Positions 1 through 9,782 of a DNA stretch of 64,000 bases are shown here, in pieces. The notes under the pieces are model-generated. The model made no database searches. It worked only from the letters and a program-made list of their open reading frames with translations, and was not told the origin of the DNA. Source of the DNA: Vibrio renipiscarius. Lineage in GTDB: Bacteria; Pseudomonadota; Gammaproteobacteria; Enterobacterales; Vibrionaceae. The stretch's first letter is position 1. Every line of letters begins with the position of its first letter. Position numbers and translations under genes: made by a program. The stretch lies in contig NZ_JTKH01000023.1 in the NCBI RefSeq assembly GCF_000827885.1, positions 62,001 to 126,000 on the forward strand, given 5' to 3'.

Positions 1-562
1 CGGTTTCCATGCAAAGTGCAGTACAACCAAGAATGGCACCGTCTTCATTTTTCACTAAATCAAGCGCATACCACTCTGAAAAGACGGTGGTTTTATGCTT
101 GATGTTTTGTTGATACAAGGTATGCAATAGTGCATGGCCAGTACGGTCAGCGGCCGCCGCTGTGCGCGCGGCTTGCTCACCACCGAAGTTCTTCGACTGG
201 CCACCAAACGGGCGCTGATAAATCGTACCGTTATCGAAACGAGAAAACGGCAGTCCCATCTTCTCAAGTTCAATCACCGATTCAGGGCCGTTTTTACACA
301 TGTATTCGATCGCGTCTTGGTCACCGATGTAATCGGAGCCTTTTACGGTATCGTACATATGCTGTTCCCAATGATCTTCGTGCGCATTACCTAGCGCTAC
401 CGTAATACCACCTTGAGCAGATACGGTATGAGAACGAGTTGGGAAAACCTTAGATAGCAGCGCACATGACAGGCCCTGCTCAGAAATTTGCAGTGCCGCA
501 CGCATGCCTGCACCACCTGCGCCGATTACTACGGCATCGAATTCACGAACTGGAATAGACAC
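1..562 (-). CDS. sdhA: Succinate dehydrogenase flavoprotein subunit (N-terminal part, cut by window edge)
   Basis: Catalytic FAD subunit of complex II, oxidising succinate to fumarate on the cytoplasmic face of the inner membrane. About 187 N-terminal residues are visible; the rest lies left of position 1. The start is a GTG at 560-562, directly behind the sdhD stop codon, giving [19 protein letters not shown], which contains the dinucleotide-binding GxGxxG loop. The segment [11 protein letters not shown] holds the histidine that carries covalent FAD in this family. It is the third gene of sdhCDA, with zero spacing to sdhD, so translation is probably coupled. sdhB would be expected just outside the window. 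Confidence 0.96.
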   Translation of the reverse strand, partial: MSIPVREFDAVVIGAGGAGMRAALQISEQGLSCALLSKVFPTRSHTVSAQGGITVALGNAHEDHWEQHMYDTVKGSDYIGDQDAIEYMCKNGPESVIELEKMGLPFSRFDNGTIYQRPFGGQSKNFGGEQAARTAAAADRTGHALLHTLYQQNIKHKTTVFSEWYALDLVKNEDGAILGCTALCMET

Positions 563-907
563 TTACGCACCCCACAAAATAAATAGGCCAGAGAAGAAGT
601 AACCTAATAGCAATGCCACAACACCCACTTGCAAACCACCACGCAATTTAGTGCATTTGATATAGTCAGTCAGAACTTGCCAGAGGCCAATCCAAGCGTG
701 GATCAATATGCAAGTGAGCGTCACCATAGTAAAAGCTTTGGTGAAGGTCCCCGCGAAAAATTGAGTCCAGGAAACGTAAGAGATATCGGTGAAAGCACAA
801 AAGCTCACCAAATAGATCGTGTATAAGGTCATAAGAATGGCGGTCACACGAATCAACAGGAAATCATGTACACCGTTACGACCGAAGGATGAAACGTTTT
901 TTACCAT
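563..907 (-). CDS. sdhD: Succinate dehydrogenase membrane anchor subunit D
   Basis: A 114-residue membrane anchor of complex II that helps bind haem b and ubiquinone together with SdhC. Three hydrophobic segments are visible (about residues 15-38, 55-77 and 90-112), matching the three-helix family plan and length. The start ATG lies inside the end of sdhC (7 bp overlap, 901-907) and the stop abuts the GTG of sdhA, so the three genes form a tightly coupled operon. Identification rests on the sequence style (a HDFLLIRVTA-like start) and on its place between sdhC and sdhA. Confidence 0.95.
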   Translation of the reverse strand: MVKNVSSFGRNGVHDFLLIRVTAILMTLYTIYLVSFCAFTDISYVSWTQFFAGTFTKAFTMVTLTCILIHAWIGLWQVLTDYIKCTKLRGGLQVGVVALLLGYFFSGLFILWGA

Positions 908-1293
908 ACCATTATCCCCGCAAGTATCGACAACACCGCAGTCACAGCAAAAGAGACTTTCGCGCTTAATGCACCAGTGTCGAGTTCTTCAAAATAGCCC
1001 ATGTCCATCATCAAATGACGAACACCACCGACAATGTGGTAGGCTAAAGCGGTTAGGATTCCCCACAGAATAAAGGTAACGAACCAACCATCAATTAGGT
1101 CAGCCGCTTGCTTAAATCCTACAGGAGAGGATAGAGATAGAGACAGCAACCACAGCAGGATACCGACTGCTACAAATGTAATCACACCCGCCACACGATG
1201 GACAATGGATGCGATAGCAGTGATCGGAAAGTGCATGGTTTGCAAGTCTAGGTTTACAGGTCTTGACTTTCTTTCTTTCACGGGCTTGCTCAC
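901..1293 (-). CDS. sdhC: Succinate dehydrogenase cytochrome b556 subunit
   Basis: A 130-residue membrane subunit of complex II. It begins MSKPVKERKSRPVNLDLQ, followed by the family segment SIVHRVAGV, whose Ser and Arg lie near the quinone site in E. coli SdhC. Three transmembrane segments follow, and the segment AYHIVGGVRHLMMD contains the conserved haem-proximal histidine region. It is the first gene of the sdh operon, read away from gltA across a 395 bp shared promoter region. Length matches the E. coli protein closely. Confidence 0.95.
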   Translation of the reverse strand: MSKPVKERKSRPVNLDLQTMHFPITAIASIVHRVAGVITFVAVGILLWLLSLSLSSPVGFKQAADLIDGWFVTFILWGILTALAYHIVGGVRHLMMDMGYFEELDTGALSAKVSFAVTAVLSILAGIMVW

Positions 1294-1688
1294 TCAGCTC
1301 ACTAGAGCATTTATAGTTATTAAAGAAATACAGAGCTGAACCCAATAAAACTTAACATTAAATTAACAGCAAACCATCCGATACCGCCGCTAAAATGTAA
1401 AAATTCTGTTAAATAACGTACTCAAGGCTATCAAAATAGTTTCTTTCAACCCTTGAATTTATTAGGTTTCTCTTATACTTCACTCGAGCACTATACGGTT
1501 GGCAACATTCTAATACAATTGGTGTAACAATTTTTGCTACACAGACCAGCTTTTTAACTTATTACGCGCAAAAAATAATAACAAGTGCACACATCAGAGG
1601 AGAATAATTGACTTTGTACGTGAAGAGACGTACAAAAATGGCACATAAACATCCTGGATGGATTAAATAATAAACAAAGGAGATTGTT
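1294..1688. other. Divergent promoter region between sdhC and gltA
   Basis: A 395 bp AT-rich gap with no convincing gene. It must hold the promoters for sdhCDA (minus) and gltA (plus). A possible sigma-70 promoter for gltA is TTGAAT at 1454-1459 and TATACT at 1475-1480, but the spacer is only 15 bp. A good ribosome binding site (AAAGGAG, 1676-1682) precedes the gltA ATG. In enterobacteria this region is controlled by ArcA and CRP; no clear site for either was recognised here. Confidence 0.5.
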
Positions 1689-2978
1689 ATGGCGGATAAG
1701 AAAGCGACGCTTCATATTGAAGGTAAAGCGCCGATCGAACTGCCGATTATGGCGGGGTCTATTGGTCCCCAAGTAATCGATGTTCGCAAACTTGGAGCAA
1801 ATGGGTACTTTACCTTTGATCCTGGTTTTCTTGCCACTGCATCTTGTGAATCCCAAATCACCTACATTGACGGCGGCAAAGGTGTGTTATTACACCGTGG
1901 CTTCCCTATCGATCAATTAGCAAACAATGCTGATTATTTAGAAGTCTGTTATATTCTTCTTTACGGTGAAGCCCCTACACGTGAGCAATACGAACGATTT
2001 AAGACAACCGTTACTCGCCACACAATGGTGCATGAGCAAATTGCTAGCTTCTTCCATGGCTTCCGCCGTGATGCTCACCCAATGGCAGTTATGTGTGGTG
2101 TTGTTGGTGCTCTCGCTGCCTTCTATCATGATTCACTTGATATTAATAACGACGTACACCGTGAAATTGCAGCCTATCGTCTGCTGTCTAAAATGCCTAC
2201 ATTGGCGGCCATGTGTTACAAATACTCCATCGGCCAGCCATTCATCTATCCACGTAACGATCTAAACTACGCAGAAAACTTCCTCCACATGATGTTTGCA
2301 AATCCATGTGAAGAATACGAAGTCAATCCAGTGGTTGCGCGTGCGATGGATAAAATTTTCACACTCCACGCAGATCACGAACAAAACGCATCAACCTCAA
2401 CAGTCCGTCTTGCAGGTTCATCAGGTGCTAACCCATTTGCTTGTATCGCGGCGGGTATTGCATCGCTTTGGGGCCCTGCTCACGGCGGCGCAAATGAAGC
2501 TTGCTTGAAGATGTTAGAAGAGATCGGCAGTGTCGATAACATTCCGGAGTTTGTTGAACGCGCGAAAGACAAAGATGATCCATTCCGTCTGATGGGCTTT
2601 GGTCACCGCGTTTACAAAAACTACGATCCTCGTGCAACTGTCATGCGTGAAGCATGTCATGAAGTCCTGACTGAGCTGAATATTCAAGACCCATTGCTGG
2701 ATGTAGCGATGGAGCTGGAGCGTATTGCGCTTTCGGATGAGTATTTTGTGTCGAAGAAACTCTACCCAAATGTCGATTTCTACTCAGGTATCATTCTTAA
2801 AGCGATTGGTATTCCCGTTTCTATGTTTACCGTTATCTTTGCCATGTCTCGTACTATCGGCTGGATTGCACATTGGAATGAAATGCACAGTGATCCTGCA
2901 AACCGTATCGGCCGTCCACGTCAGCTCTATACTGGTCAAACTCAGCGTGAGTTTGCACCCATTCATGAACGTGAATAA
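1689..2978 (+). CDS. gltA: Citrate synthase (type II, hexameric family)
   Basis: Condenses oxaloacetate and acetyl-CoA to citrate, the entry step of the TCA cycle. The 429 residues match the length of the NADH-regulated Gram-negative enzyme (E. coli GltA 427). Catalytic regions are visible: the histidine-bearing segment around [13 protein letters not shown] (about residue 270), the [14 protein letters not shown] segment (about 305-318) and the C-terminal [16 protein letters not shown] clear AAGGAG ribosome site lies 6-12 bases before the ATG. It is divergent from sdhCDA, the usual enterobacterial and vibrio arrangement, which supports co-regulation of the cycle. Confidence 0.97.
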   Translation: MADKKATLHIEGKAPIELPIMAGSIGPQVIDVRKLGANGYFTFDPGFLATASCESQITYIDGGKGVLLHRGFPIDQLANNADYLEVCYILLYGEAPTREQYERFKTTVTRHTMVHEQIASFFHGFRRDAHPMAVMCGVVGALAAFYHDSLDINNDVHREIAAYRLLSKMPTLAAMCYKYSIGQPFIYPRNDLNYAENFLHMMFANPCEEYEVNPVVARAMDKIFTLHADHEQNASTSTVRLAGSSGANPFACIAAGIASLWGPAHGGANEACLKMLEEIGSVDNIPEFVERAKDKDDPFRLMGFGHRVYKNYDPRATVMREACHEVLTELNIQDPLLDVAMELERIALSDEYFVSKKLYPNVDFYSGIILKAIGIPVSMFTVIFAMSRTIGWIAHWNEMHSDPANRIGRPRQLYTGQTQREFAPIHERE

Positions 2979-3010
2979 TCGATAGTTAAAATCATTGATT
3001 AATAGAAACC

Positions 3011-3050
3011 AAAAAGGGGTTGATGTTTAACATCAACCCCTTTTCTTTTT
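3011..3050. terminator. Bidirectional terminator between gltA and the convergent Nif3-like gene
   Basis: The hairpin has a 13 bp perfect stem (AAAAGGGGTTGAT, 7-base loop, ATCAACCCCTTTT) followed by TCTTTTTT. The A-run on the left gives a T-run on the other strand, so it can end transcripts from both converging genes. Confidence 0.9.
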
Positions 3051-3150
3051 TGCCTTCTCGACTTCGCTCTGCCTGATGCAAATCAGGCCCCGTAATCGAT
3101 TCGACATTTGTGCGACAAAGCCGTTTATCTATTTCTGCGGCTTGGTCTCA

Positions 3151-3912
3151 CTAAACCAGGTTATCAATATCGATAAAGGTCACATCAAGGTCATGTTCAG
3201 CCGCTAACCACTCGCCCAGCGCTTTAATACCGTAACGCTCTGTTGCATGATGACCGGCGGCAAAGTAATGAATATCAAGCTCACGCGCGCTGTAAGTCGT
3301 GCGCTCTGAAATTTCACCAGAGATAAACGCATCTAAACCATGTTGCGCAGCCAGTTCAATATAATCTTGACCGCCACCAGTGCACCAACCAATCGTTTCA
3401 ATCAGCTTGTCTGCGTTGTCAGGCGCAATATGCAACGGGGCTCTATCTAGCGCTCGATTAATTCGTTCCGCAAGCTGAGCCCCCGTTAGAGGCTGTTTTA
3501 AGCGACCAAACATTGCGACTGATTGAGGATGCCCTTCAAGACCACCTTCTACTTCAATCTCCAACAGACGGGCTAATTCAGCGTTATTGCCCAGCTCAGG
3601 ATGAATATCGAGTGGCAAGTGATAACCGAACAGATTGATGTCATTTTTAATCAAGGTACGAATGCGCTTACCCTTCATACCTCGGATCGGTTCCGGTTCA
3701 CCTTTCCAAAAGTAACCGTGATGCACCAGCAAAGCATCGGCGTTAAGCTCAACGGCTTTATCGATCAACGCTTGGGAGGCAGTGACACCAGTCACCACAA
3801 CGTTTATCTCGGTCGCGCCTTCAACCTGCAAACCGTTAGGGCTGTAATCTTTAATTAACTGAGGAGACAGTTTTTCGTTAAGTAATTTTTCTAGTTGTAG
3901 ATTATTCATCAT
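3151..3912 (-). CDS. ybgI: Nif3-like dinuclear metal-centre protein (YbgI family)
   Basis: A 253-residue member of the NIF3/DUF34 family, whose members bind a pair of metal ions; the cellular role is not settled. Metal ligands are visible as LLVHHGYFWKG (about residues 60-70), the YHLPLDIHPELGNN segment (about 97-110) and, near the C-terminus, HYFAAGHHATERYG with its HxxxE ligands. The length is slightly above E. coli YbgI (247). Two in-frame ATGs (3912 and 3909) compete as start; the first is kept. It is convergent with gltA and divergent from a DUF1853 gene. Confidence 0.92.
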   Translation of the reverse strand: MMNNLQLEKLLNEKLSPQLIKDYSPNGLQVEGATEINVVVTGVTASQALIDKAVELNADALLVHHGYFWKGEPEPIRGMKGKRIRTLIKNDINLFGYHLPLDIHPELGNNAELARLLEIEVEGGLEGHPQSVAMFGRLKQPLTGAQLAERINRALDRAPLHIAPDNADKLIETIGWCTGGGQDYIELAAQHGLDAFISGEISERTTYSARELDIHYFAAGHHATERYGIKALGEWLAAEHDLDVTFIDIDNLV

Positions 3913-4029
3913 ACTTTCCCGTATCCTGACTTTAGAAAGGCTTTATTGTCGGCGTTATTTATTGCCAAAGTTATAACAACTTCAATACTCAATGTCGAAA
4001 CAAACGCGAACAATCGCTTATGGATGATT

Positions 4030-4782
4030 ATGACTACATTGACGGATTTTTATCATTGGATTCTAACTCAACCCAACCTGATTGCATCACGTTCGCCATT
4101 TTCTGATTTAAGCGGTTTACAATCCCAGCCACTGCCTGAACGGAGTCAATACCAGGGAAACCGCCGCTTGGGATTTCTTTATCAGCACCTGTGCACTGAG
4201 GCCTTCAAACTGAGTCCACATTACCAAGTCGCAATGGAGGAAATACAACTCAACCAAGATGGCAAAACGCTGGGCGCTATCGATCTCTTAGTCTCCAACC
4301 GACAAGACGAGCAGTTGGAACATTGGGAAGTGGCTATAAAGTTTTATCTCCTTCATCAAGGAACGTGGTTCGGACCGAACGCCCATGATCAACTCGATAA
4401 AAAACTCGACCGCATGCTCAATCATCAACTGGCGATGTCGCGCTCTGAAACCTTCCATCAACACTACCCGCAACTTGACGTAACCTCTCATCATCTATTG
4501 ATGCAAGGACGACTTTATACCAATCCATTTAGCCATGAAATAACACCAACACATTGCCTTAACCACCCTATTAACCCCAATATAATCAATGGCTACTGGT
4601 GCTTCTATTCTCAATCTCATCAAATTGAGCAAGAACTTTTTCATTTATCTAAAGATCGCTGGGCGACCGGCCTTGGTGAGAGCCGAGAATCTGTCACCGC
4701 CAGCCCTGAGCGCTTTATTCATGCTCAAACTGAGTGTGGACAATTTTGGTTTGTGGTACCCGATGGCTGGCCAGGTCATTGA
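4030..4782 (+). CDS. DUF1853 family protein
   Basis: A 250-residue protein matching the DUF1853 family in style: a conserved N-terminal MTTLTDFYHWIL segment and a middle part (QVAMEEIQLNQDGKTLGAIDLLV ... EHWEVAIKFYL) that looks like a PD-(D/E)xK nuclease fold, with E in the first strand, D in GAIDLLV and ExAIK with the lysine. That nuclease reading is inference; no function is established. The frame is open upstream to a TTG at 3946 preceded by AGAAAGG, and another ATG lies at 4024; the start at 4030 was chosen because the conserved block begins there. It is divergent from ybgI. Confidence 0.75.
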   Translation: MTTLTDFYHWILTQPNLIASRSPFSDLSGLQSQPLPERSQYQGNRRLGFLYQHLCTEAFKLSPHYQVAMEEIQLNQDGKTLGAIDLLVSNRQDEQLEHWEVAIKFYLLHQGTWFGPNAHDQLDKKLDRMLNHQLAMSRSETFHQHYPQLDVTSHHLLMQGRLYTNPFSHEITPTHCLNHPINPNIINGYWCFYSQSHQIEQELFHLSKDRWATGLGESRESVTASPERFIHAQTECGQFWFVVPDGWPGH

Positions 4783-4801
4783 AAGGGCAAATGACAGGTA
4801 T

Positions 4802-4834
4802 AAAAAAGAGCTGAGGCGGTAGCGACAGCTCTTT
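4802..4834 (-). terminator. Terminator of pgm
   Basis: Inverted arms AAAGAGCTG and CAGCTCTTT with a 12-base loop. On the minus strand the stem is followed by a T-run (CTCTTTTTTATA). It lies 24 bases past the pgm stop codon and may also serve the convergent DUF1853 gene. Confidence 0.8.
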
Positions 4835-4857
4835 AACAATATTTACGCGTTTATGAA

Positions 4858-6504
4858 TTACAATCCAGCGTCAGCAAATACTTGGTTAACAATCTCTTGT
4901 GCTTCTTTTTCAATTTGCTTCAAGTGCTCTTCGCCTTTAAAGCTTTCACAATAGATCTTGTAGATATCTTCCGTGCCTGACGGACGCGCTGCAAACCAGC
5001 CGTTTTCAGTCGTCACTTTAAGACCACCAATCGCCGCACCATTACCCGGAGCGTGAGTCAAACGAGCTGTAATCGCGTCACCAGCTAAGGTATCCGCTAA
5101 CACCATCTCTGGTGAAAGCTTCTTCAGTACGTCTTTTTGCGGGCCATTCGCCACCGCTTGAATACGGTTATACTTCGATTCGCCATGCTTCGCCGCAAGC
5201 TCTTCGTAATATTGCTGCGGGTTTTTACCGGTTACGGCCGTAATTTCAGCCGCTAGTAGACAAAGAATAATGCCATCTTTGTCTGTCGCCCATGGCGTGC
5301 CATCTTTACGTAGGAATGATGCTCCAGCGCTTTCTTCACCGCCAAAACCAAATTGACCGCTGTATAAGCCATCAACAAACCACTTAAAGCCGACAGGTAC
5401 TTCGCACAATTCACGGCCAAGATCCGCAACGACACGGTCAATCAACGCACTAGAAACGAGTGTTTTGCCAACCGCAACCTCTTTACCCCATCCTTCACGA
5501 TGGCGATAAAGGTAATCGATACATACCGCAAGGAAGTGGTTCGGATTCATCAAACCTTTTGCGGTTACAATGCCGTGACGATCGTAATCAGGATCATTAC
5601 CAAACGCCAAGTCATAGTCGTCTTTCAGAGCTAACAAACCCGCCATGGCGTATGGTGATGAACAATCCATACGTACCACACCATCTTTATCCAATGACAT
5701 AAATTGGAACGTAGGATCAATCGCTTCGCTCACCAGCGTAAGATCAAGATTGTACGCTTTACCAATTTGACGCCAGTAATCAATGCCACTGCCACCGAGT
5801 GGATCAACACCCAGTTTTAAGTTCGCTTTTTGGATCGCTTCCATATCGATAACATTCACTAAGTCATCAATATATGGCTTGACCAGATCAACTTGCTTAA
5901 ACAATGGTGAGATTTTCGCATCCGCAAGCGGCATACGTTTCACACCTTGCAAGCCTTCGGCGATAAGTACGTTAGCGCGGTTTTCAATGGCTTTCGTTAG
6001 CGCGTCTTCCGCTGGACCACCATGAGTCGGGTTGTACTTGATGCCGCCATCTTGCGGTGGGTTATGTGATGGTGTGATCACAATGCCATCGGCTTTATCT
6101 TGATGCGTTAGGTTATAGGTCAAAATAGCATGCGATACCCCAGGCGTTGGCGTGTAACCGCCATCCTGCTGAACAATCACTTCAATCCCGTTCGCAATTA
6201 ACACTTCCAATACGCTGGCAAAGGCTGGTTCTGACAACGCGTGAGTATCTTTACCCACAAATAGTGGCCCTGTCGTACCTTGCTCTGCACGTACTTCAGC
6301 GATCGCTTGAGCAATCGCTAAGATGTGATGTTCGTTGAACGTTGCTTTGTCAGCCGTACCACGGTGACCAGAAGTACCAAACTCCACTTTATGATCCGGA
6401 TTACTTGGTTCCGGTTGCAATAAAAAGTAGTTTGAAACTAAAGCAGGAATATTGTGCAAATCCTGTTGTTGAGCTTTTTGTCCAGCTCTTGGGTGCATAG
6501 CCAT
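4858..6504 (-). CDS. pgm: Phosphoglucomutase (alpha-D-glucose specific)
   Basis: Interconverts glucose-1-phosphate and glucose-6-phosphate in glycogen, galactose and surface-sugar metabolism. The 548 residues match E. coli Pgm (546). Hallmarks in order: the phosphoserine loop [11 protein letters not shown], the metal-binding DPDYDRHG, the sugar-binding loop GGEESAG and the phosphate-binding [12 protein letters not shown] at the C-terminus. The start ATG at 6504 was chosen over an upstream in-frame codon because a strong ribosome site (AAAGGA) precedes it and MAMHPRAGQ is the family N-terminus. It lies downstream of seqA as in E. coli, but with a hairpin between them. Confidence 0.97.
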   Translation of the reverse strand: MAMHPRAGQKAQQQDLHNIPALVSNYFLLQPEPSNPDHKVEFGTSGHRGTADKATFNEHHILAIAQAIAEVRAEQGTTGPLFVGKDTHALSEPAFASVLEVLIANGIEVIVQQDGGYTPTPGVSHAILTYNLTHQDKADGIVITPSHNPPQDGGIKYNPTHGGPAEDALTKAIENRANVLIAEGLQGVKRMPLADAKISPLFKQVDLVKPYIDDLVNVIDMEAIQKANLKLGVDPLGGSGIDYWRQIGKAYNLDLTLVSEAIDPTFQFMSLDKDGVVRMDCSSPYAMAGLLALKDDYDLAFGNDPDYDRHGIVTAKGLMNPNHFLAVCIDYLYRHREGWGKEVAVGKTLVSSALIDRVVADLGRELCEVPVGFKWFVDGLYSGQFGFGGEESAGASFLRKDGTPWATDKDGIILCLLAAEITAVTGKNPQQYYEELAAKHGESKYNRIQAVANGPQKDVLKKLSPEMVLADTLAGDAITARLTHAPGNGAAIGGLKVTTENGWFAARPSGTEDIYKIYCESFKGEEHLKQIEKEAQEIVNQVFADAGL

Positions 6505-6533
6505 TTTGACATCCTTTCTAAATTTATAGATAC

Positions 6534-6576
6534 AAAAAAGCCCCATAATGATATCAACACAATATTATGAGGCTCT
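6534..6576 (-). terminator. Terminator or attenuator between seqA and pgm
   Basis: On the minus strand, AGCCTCATAAT pairs with ATTATGGGGCT, followed by TTTTTT. It lies between the seqA stop and the pgm ribosome site, so it should reduce seqA-pgm read-through or separate the two genes. Confidence 0.75.
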
Positions 6577-6586
6577 GTGCTACAAA

Positions 6587-7126
6587 CTAGATTGAGAAAG
6601 TAACCTTCTCAATCAAATCTGCAGGAAAACTCATCCGTGACATGAGCTGGTCAACCATTTGTCTTTTACGACTGGTATTGTTGTTTGTAATAACCCAAAA
6701 AGGAGAAGCAGGAATCGCTTTCGGCTTGGTGGTATTGCCATTAGCAAGCAACGTTTGCTCATTGTCAGCAAAATACACACGCTTACGACCTTTAACTTGA
6801 GTCGCTTCCGAGAAACCTTCTGGATCAATACGATGCAGCGTGGAAAGAACTAGCATAAAACGGTCGATGGCTTTTTTAAGACCAGCAAACTCATCTGAGA
6901 TAAGCAGAGAACGCATCTCTTTCACGCCATCTAGTTGAACTTCTTTTACAGCATCTTTACTGATCACCAAACCGATAGGCTCGATGATAGGCTGCTGTTG
7001 AGCGGCTTGAACCTGCCCATCTACATTCAGCAATCGACGCAAAATATCGGATGCACTTTCACCGATATGTTGGGTTTGACCGGCGATGTAACGGTATAGA
7101 TCCTCATCAACCTCAATTGTTTTCAT
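6587..7126 (-). CDS. seqA: Replication initiation negative modulator SeqA
   Basis: Binds hemimethylated GATC sites behind the replication fork and sequesters the origin, preventing re-initiation; found in Dam-methylating gamma-proteobacteria. The 179-residue sequence starts MKTIEVDEDLYRYIAGQTQ, the N-terminal oligomerisation domain, then has a glutamine-rich linker (about 58-66). The C-terminal DNA-binding domain contains FWVITNNNTSRKRQMVDQLM, where the Asn/Thr/Arg cluster contacts methylated DNA in E. coli. It is divergent from ybfF and upstream of pgm, the conserved enterobacterial and vibrio order. Confidence 0.96.
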   Translation of the reverse strand: MKTIEVDEDLYRYIAGQTQHIGESASDILRRLLNVDGQVQAAQQQPIIEPIGLVISKDAVKEVQLDGVKEMRSLLISDEFAGLKKAIDRFMLVLSTLHRIDPEGFSEATQVKGRKRVYFADNEQTLLANGNTTKPKAIPASPFWVITNNNTSRKRQMVDQLMSRMSFPADLIEKVTFSI

Positions 7127-7219
7127 TCGCTTTTCACAATCTCTATGTTTAAACTCTGTGGCGATTATAGCGAGATCTTCTCTCAGACTCTACGTTAAAC
7201 CAGTCACGAATAAGATAAA

Positions 7220-7984
7220 ATGTCACAGCAGCTCAACTACAAACTCGAAGGTGAGGGTCACACCATTGTTTTGATCCACGGTTTATTCGGCAATCTTGAT
7301 AACCTTGGCCTTCTTGCGCGCGATTTAAAGCACGATCACCAAGTGCTGAGTATTGATCTTCGTAACCATGGGCAATCCTTGCATTCAAGTGATCATACCT
7401 ACGCGGTACAAGCGCAAGATGTCATTGAATTAATTAAGCATTTATCGATAGAACGCCTAACGCTCATCGGCCACTCTATGGGCGGAAAAGTCGCGATGAA
7501 AGTGGCCGAACGGCTGGAAAATCAGATTGAAAAACTGATCGTGCTCGACATGGCCCCCGTCGAATACACCCAACATCGCCACACCAATGTTTTTGCTGGC
7601 TTAAAAGCCGTTGCGTCTGCAAAGCCGACTGATCGCAAACAAGCCATGGCGATTCTGGCCGATCATATTGAGATAGAAGGGGTACGACAGTTTTTAGGCA
7701 AGTCGCTGTACAACAATAACACGAACTTTGCTTGGCGATTCAACGTCGATAATCTTTGGGAAAACTACGCAAACATTATTGGCTGGCAACCTATCAACAA
7801 GATAGCCACGGCCACTCTGTTTATTAAAGGGGCTGACTCTGATTACCTGTTAGCAGAGCATCAAAAGCCGATTCAAGCCCAATTTCAAAATGCCAAAGCT
7901 CACGTCATTGCCAACACCGGCCATTGGTTGCACGCAGAAAAGCCCGAAGAAGTGTTACGCACTATTCGCAAGTTCATCTCATAA
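7220..7984 (+). CDS. ybfF: Alpha/beta-hydrolase esterase (YbfF family)
   Basis: A 254-residue cytoplasmic alpha/beta hydrolase. The oxyanion region IHGLFGNLDN (about 19-28), the nucleophile elbow GHSMGG (about 88-93, serine nucleophile) and the catalytic histidine in NTGHWLHAEKP (about 234) are all visible. E. coli YbfF hydrolyses short-chain acyl esters and acyl-CoA in vitro; the natural substrate is not known. The gene lies divergently beside seqA as in E. coli, which supports orthology. Confidence 0.92.
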   Translation: MSQQLNYKLEGEGHTIVLIHGLFGNLDNLGLLARDLKHDHQVLSIDLRNHGQSLHSSDHTYAVQAQDVIELIKHLSIERLTLIGHSMGGKVAMKVAERLENQIEKLIVLDMAPVEYTQHRHTNVFAGLKAVASAKPTDRKQAMAILADHIEIEGVRQFLGKSLYNNNTNFAWRFNVDNLWENYANIIGWQPINKIATATLFIKGADSDYLLAEHQKPIQAQFQNAKAHVIANTGHWLHAEKPEEVLRTIRKFIS

Positions 7985-8242
7985 AACTCAGTGCCTTCGC
8001 CAATATACAGGGTGTATCGCAACAAAAGGCATCGGTTTTTTGCCGATGATAAATAACGCATGATGCTCATTTCATGCGTCTAAAAAACAAAACAATAACA
8101 ACATGAGCAAGACGTTTGATCGACAAGAATGAACCACGGATTATTTCTATTGGTATAAGTATAAAGTGAGAGACGATCGCATTAACTTTGGCTAATAACA
8201 GTGGTATAGTGCTGCGCAAGTAAATTAGCATAAAGGGATACC

Positions 8243-8464
8243 ATGCTTTACGACTACATGAACATGCTTGAGTCCATTGGTCTCGATCTTCTGTTCGCCG
8301 CACTCTTTTTCTTAATCGGTATGGCGATAAAAGATGTACTCAATGCTGGCAATGTTCCTCCATTTGGTCGTCGAATCGTGTGGTTAGTTCTCTTTCTTGG
8401 TTGTGCCGGATTCATCCTTAAAGGATTAATCCAGCTGAGTTGGGAAGGAACAGGTTTAGGTTAA
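8243..8464 (+). CDS. DUF2788 small membrane protein
   Basis: A 73-residue protein with two clear transmembrane segments (about 14-31 and 44-64) separated by a short polar loop containing NVPPFGRR. This pattern matches the DUF2788 family, found next to flavodoxin in vibrios. No function is known. AAGGG precedes the ATG (8234-8238), and the stop lies 48 bases before fldA, so the two may share a transcript. The 258 bp upstream of it (7985-8242) contain no supported gene. Confidence 0.85.
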   Translation: MLYDYMNMLESIGLDLLFAALFFLIGMAIKDVLNAGNVPPFGRRIVWLVLFLGCAGFILKGLIQLSWEGTGLG

Positions 8465-8512
8465 CTCTTATTCCCCTGCTAATAAGTAGACAATTGTAAA
8501 GGTAATGACTCT

Positions 8513-9046
8513 ATGGCAAGTGTAGGTATCTTCTTTGGTAGTGACACAGGTAACACTGAAGCTGTTGCAAAGATGATTCAAAAGCAACTAGGTAATCAAC
8601 TAGTTAACGTTCAAGACATTGCGAAAAGCAGCAAAGAAGACATCGATAATTTTGATCTTCTTCTACTCGGTATCCCTACGTGGTATTACGGTGAAGCGCA
8701 ATGTGATTGGGATGACTTCTTCCCAGAACTTGAGCAAATCGATTTCTCGACCAAGCTTGTTGCTATTTTTGGTTGTGGCGACCAAGAAGATTACGCAGAG
8801 TACTTCTGTGATGCGATGGGTACAGTACGTGACATCGTTGAAGCAAAAGGCGGCACCATCCTAGGTTACACAGCGTCAGAAAGTTACGAGTTCGAAGCGT
8901 CAAAAGCACTTGTTGAAGGCGACGATAGCCAGTTTATCGGTCTATGTATTGATGAAGACCGTCAACCAGAGCTGACTGAAGAGCGCGTAAACAACTGGTG
9001 TAAACAAATTTATGATGAAATGTGCCTAGCTGAGCTTGAAGGCTAA
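8513..9046 (+). CDS. fldA: Flavodoxin 1
   Basis: FMN-binding electron carrier that supplies low-potential electrons to enzymes such as biotin synthase, IspG/IspH and activated radical enzymes. The 177 residues match the long-chain flavodoxin length. The FMN phosphate loop GSDTGNTEA (about 9-17) and the flavin-stacking segments LGIPTWYYGEAQCDWDDF (about 52-69) and FGCGDQEDYAEYFCDAMG are visible. It sits just upstream of fur, with one minus-strand gene between, a pairing known from enterobacteria, where Fur and SoxRS tie flavodoxin to iron and redox stress. Confidence 0.96.
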   Translation: MASVGIFFGSDTGNTEAVAKMIQKQLGNQLVNVQDIAKSSKEDIDNFDLLLLGIPTWYYGEAQCDWDDFFPELEQIDFSTKLVAIFGCGDQEDYAEYFCDAMGTVRDIVEAKGGTILGYTASESYEFEASKALVEGDDSQFIGLCIDEDRQPELTEERVNNWCKQIYDEMCLAELEG

Positions 9047-9055
9047 TTTCTAAAG

Positions 9056-9080
9056 AACCTCCTCCGGGAGGTTTTTTTCT
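9056..9080 (+). terminator. Terminator of fldA
   Basis: AACCTCC-TCCG-GGAGGTT stem followed by a T-run, ten bases past the fldA stop codon. Confidence 0.92.
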
Positions 9081-9089
9081 ATCTAACTC

Positions 9090-9584
9090 TTACGAAATTT
9101 CTTCACCTTCGCGATACTTCGGCTTTTTCCGCACGTACAATTTGCGTTGTACTTCCGCAACCACATCACCCTGCTGATTTTTAATATGCGTGATAAATTC
9201 AGGAAAGCATTTTTGACCGGAATCCGTTAAGCGGTATATGTCATCGAGTTGGCCACTCGTCAGATGAAATTGAGCAAAAAGATCACCTCGACCTGGCTGA
9301 ATAAAATTAATGCTCGCTTCTTTATCCCAAACGAAATATTCCTCTCCTAATATTCCCATGAGCATCAATGCATAAATCGGATCTGTAAGTGAAAATATAC
9401 TGCCGCCATACTGACTTCGATTAGCATTTTTATTCCACCAGCGAAGTTTAAGCTGCACCTCAACCTGACGAAAATCGGCACTGATTGAGATGATTTTTAT
9501 CCCTGCCCCCCAGAATGGCGGCCATATATTCAAAGCAAATTTAACAAAGCCCGGCTTATAAACCATTGAAAATAAAGAACTCAT
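9090..9584 (-). CDS. DUF4442 domain protein (hot-dog thioesterase-like)
   Basis: A 164-residue protein resembling DUF4442, a hot-dog-fold family related to PaaI/YiiD-type thioesterases. The central RSQYGGSIFSLTDPIYALMLMG (about 56-77), where the catalytic-helix residues of the fold would sit, and the strand-rich C-terminal half agree with that fold. The substrate is unknown; an acyl-CoA or acyl-ACP is an inference from the fold. It lies on the minus strand between fldA and fur and is convergent with fldA. Confidence 0.8.
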   Translation of the reverse strand: MSSLFSMVYKPGFVKFALNIWPPFWGAGIKIISISADFRQVEVQLKLRWWNKNANRSQYGGSIFSLTDPIYALMLMGILGEEYFVWDKEASINFIQPGRGDLFAQFHLTSGQLDDIYRLTDSGQKCFPEFITHIKNQQGDVVAEVQRKLYVRKKPKYREGEEIS

Positions 9585-9782
9585 AGATCAACACTGACAA
9601 TAAAGAAACAAAGGTTAATGAATTGTAACTAATTAGACCAGTTTTATCCGTGACACCCCACAACTTTATAATAAATATGAGTAACCCTTTGAAGTTCGTG
9701 GTTTATTGTTACCGTAACCTGCCCTATAATGGTGGCAATATTGAATTCTGTGAAACGCTGCAGATCATCAACGGGAAAGTAT

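Noticed and set aside
8067..8303. 78-codon minus-strand frame before the DUF2788 gene
   Set aside because: It overlaps the promoter and start of the well-supported DUF2788 gene and has no family features.
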